Of a stretch of DNA of 9,002 nucleotides, positions 7,845-9,002 are shown piece after piece (within the stretch, counting starts at the first letter, position 1; each line of letters starts with the position of its first letter). Location: positions 1 to 9,002 of the forward strand of contig JACPPX010000129.1 of NCBI GenBank assembly GCA_016190785.1, written 5' to 3'. Source of the stretch: Chloroflexota bacterium. Lineage in GTDB: Bacteria; Chloroflexota; Anaerolineae; UBA7937; JACPPX01. Below the pieces are notes generated by a model. The model saw nothing but the letters and a program-made list of their open reading frames with translations, was not told where the DNA came from and did no database searches. The translations under genes and the position numbers were made by a program.

Positions 7845-7889
7845 TTGACAATATTCCCCTCCGATTGGCGTAAAATATATGGTAGGAGG
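7845..7889 (+). promoter_or_regulatory. Candidate promoter and ribosome binding site for the nicotinamidase gene
   Basis: A perfect TTGACA lies at 7845-7850 and a TAAAAT at 7871-7876, separated by 20 bases, which is longer than the usual 16-18. AGGAGG at 7884-7889 is a near-ideal ribosome site. If the promoter is real, transcription would start close to 7883 and the leader would be only about 15 bases. The long spacing keeps confidence modest. The ribosome site itself is clear and decides the start of the gene that follows. Confidence 0.4.
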
Positions 7890-7897
7890 TGATGGAC

Positions 7898-8428
7898 GTG
7901 CCCGATGTAGTGATCGTGGTGGATATGGAGCGGGGGTTCATCGAAGAGGGGAATCCCCTCTATATCGGAGAGTCGGGGAGAAAGATCATCGCCCCTATCC
8001 AAAAAGTCCTGGACCGGGAACTGGCCCGGGGTTCCCATTTCATCTTCACCCAGGATAGCCACGACCCCGACGATAAAGAGTTCCAGATGTGGCCCCCCCA
8101 TTGCATCAGCGGCACAAAAGAAACGGAGATCATCCCCGAACTGGCCGATTATGCCCAAAAGGGAGAGATCATCCCCAAGCGCCGCTACAGTGCCTTCTTC
8201 GAAACCAACTTAGACCAAAGGCTCAAGGAGCTCAACCCGGAGAAGGTGATGGTGGTGGGGGATTGCACCGATATCTGCGTAATGCACACTGTGGCTGATC
8301 TCCGCAATCGAGATTACCCCGTGGAAGTAGTGGCCGAAGGAGTGGCTACCTTCGATGAAGAGGCCCATCGCTTCGCCCTGCAACATATGGAGAAGGTCTT
8401 AGGGGCTAAAATCGTCTCTCTAAACTAG
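7898..8428 (+). CDS. pncA: Nicotinamidase-type cysteine hydrolase (isochorismatase superfamily)
   Basis: This probably hydrolyses nicotinamide to nicotinate and ammonia in the cytoplasm. Counted from the GTG at 7898 (176 residues), the catalytic triad is D9 in VIVVDMERGF, K94 in PKRRYSAF and C127 in GDCTDICVMH. Metal ligands of nicotinamidases are matched by D53 and H55 in TQDSHDP and by H68 in WPPHCISGT. The WPxHCxxGT motif separates nicotinamidases from many other superfamily members. The GTG start is eight bases from AGGAGG (7884-7889). The in-frame ATG at 7892 and GTG at 7889 are too close to that site or inside it. At 176 residues it is slightly short but complete. The following nicotinate phosphoribosyltransferase would use its product, which supports the call. 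Another amidohydrolase substrate cannot be excluded. Confidence 0.8.
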   Translation: MPDVVIVVDMERGFIEEGNPLYIGESGRKIIAPIQKVLDRELARGSHFIFTQDSHDPDDKEFQMWPPHCISGTKETEIIPELADYAQKGEIIPKRRYSAFFETNLDQRLKELNPEKVMVVGDCTDICVMHTVADLRNRDYPVEVVAEGVATFDEEAHRFALQHMEKVLGAKIVSLN

Positions 8429-8485
8429 CACCACCCCCTAACTTCACTACCCGCAAACAGGTAAAAATAGGATAAGGCGAGTGAA

Positions 8486-9002
8486 ATGCCTCCCCATTTT
8501 GAGCCGTCGGATAAGATCCTCTCCGGCCATACCGCGGACATCTACTTCTCCCGCACCCGCGACATCCTGGAAAAAGAAGGGCTCAACCCTACGGTAACCA
8601 TGGAGGTCTTCTCCAGCCGGGGCGGGGTTCTGTGCGGGATTAAAGAGGTTTTGGCCCTTTTCCACCAGGTGCTCCCCAAGGGGAGCCGAGTCTGGGCCCG
8701 GGAAGAAGGGGGCGAGATTGCCGAGAAGGAAGTCGTGCTGCGCATCATCGCCCCCTACCTGTCCTTTGGACTCTACGAAACTGCCTTTTTGGGGATACTG
8801 GCCCAGGAGAGCGGCTGGGCCTCCGCCGCTCGGGAAATCGTCGAAGCCGCGACCCCCGTGCCGGTTATCTCCTTCGGGGCGCGGCATGTCCACCCCGATG
8901 TTGCCGGCCGACTTGAATACGCCGCCCTGGTGGGAGGGTGCGCCGGCTGCGCTACCCCGGCCGGGGCCGAGCTATATGGGATCGAGGCGACGGGGACCAT
9001 CC
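8486..9002 (+). CDS. pncB: Nicotinate phosphoribosyltransferase, N-terminal part (3' truncated by window)
   Basis: The frame opens with ATG at 8486 and stays open for 172 codons to the window edge. The enzyme joins nicotinate and phosphoribosyl pyrophosphate to give nicotinate mononucleotide, the committed step of nicotinate salvage to NAD. Features seen are DIYFSRTRDIL (18-28), a VFSSRGGVLCGIKEVL segment (41-56), a long charged stretch, ESGWASAAREIV (108-119), and the characteristic SFGARHVHPDVA (129-140), followed by GGCAGCATPAGAELYG. The RHVHP region is the phosphoribosyl-binding area of one bacterial/archaeal NAPRTase subgroup. The likely ribosome site is the AAGGCGAG purine run just before the ATG, which is only fair. 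It lies 57 bases after the nicotinamidase stop, probably in the same transcript. The C-terminal half, including any zinc-binding tail, is not visible. Confidence 0.82.
   Translation, partial: MPPHFEPSDKILSGHTADIYFSRTRDILEKEGLNPTVTMEVFSSRGGVLCGIKEVLALFHQVLPKGSRVWAREEGGEIAEKEVVLRIIAPYLSFGLYETAFLGILAQESGWASAAREIVEAATPVPVISFGARHVHPDVAGRLEYAALVGGCAGCATPAGAELYGIEATGTI

Noticed and set aside
8429..8485. Separate promoter or terminator between pncA and pncB
   Set aside because: No hairpin and no paired -35/-10 elements were convincing in these 57 bases; an operon is simpler.
8447..8893. 148-codon open frame on the minus strand opposite the start of pncB
   Set aside because: The plus-strand frame shows nicotinate phosphoribosyltransferase motifs; the minus-strand product has no recognisable features.
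1..9002. tRNA/rRNA genes, insertion sequences, CRISPR repeats, attachment sites
   Set aside because: No repeated spacer structure, terminal inverted repeats, transposase motifs or tRNA-like folds were seen; nearly all bases lie in recognised genes.

Overview
The window reads as one strand (+) of a bacterial chromosome with fairly high G+C. It is almost completely coded and has no mobile elements, RNA genes or CRISPR array that I could find. The lineage cannot be proved from this window. A lean complex I cluster, plus a divergent MurE-type ligase with an EDPR motif and a GKGHEKSMAFGTTEYPW C-terminal signature, suggests Chloroflexota (Dehalococcoidia/Anaerolineae-like) or a related uncultured lineage. 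That is recall of family features, not a search result.

Region 1 (1-6200) is the distal membrane-arm half of a respiratory complex I operon: the end of nuoH, then nuoJ, nuoK, nuoL, nuoM and nuoN. Gaps range from a 4-base overlap to 9 bases, or 13 at the nuoM start preferred here. These subunits form the proton-translocating membrane arm. The conserved Glu/Lys residues of the channels are present in NuoK, NuoL, NuoM and NuoN, so the arm looks functional. nuoI, which commonly lies between nuoH and nuoJ, is absent from that position. The upstream genes (A-D, and E-G if they exist) are outside the window.

Region 2 (6201-7831) is a 125-base intergenic stretch with a plausible extended -10 promoter and a 7-bp inverted repeat in the predicted leader, followed by a complete Mur ligase of the MurE type. 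It has the complete catalytic core but altered substrate-contact motifs.

Region 3 (7832-9002) starts with a short gap holding a candidate promoter and a strong Shine-Dalgarno. It then has a nicotinamidase-type cysteine hydrolase and the first 172 codons of a nicotinate phosphoribosyltransferase that runs off the window. Together these two would convert nicotinamide to nicotinate and then to nicotinate mononucleotide (the Preiss-Handler NAD salvage route).

I found no convincing undescribed system. The points most worth a second look are the missing nuoI, the divergent MurE motifs, the murE leader hairpin and the corrected start of the nicotinamidase gene.
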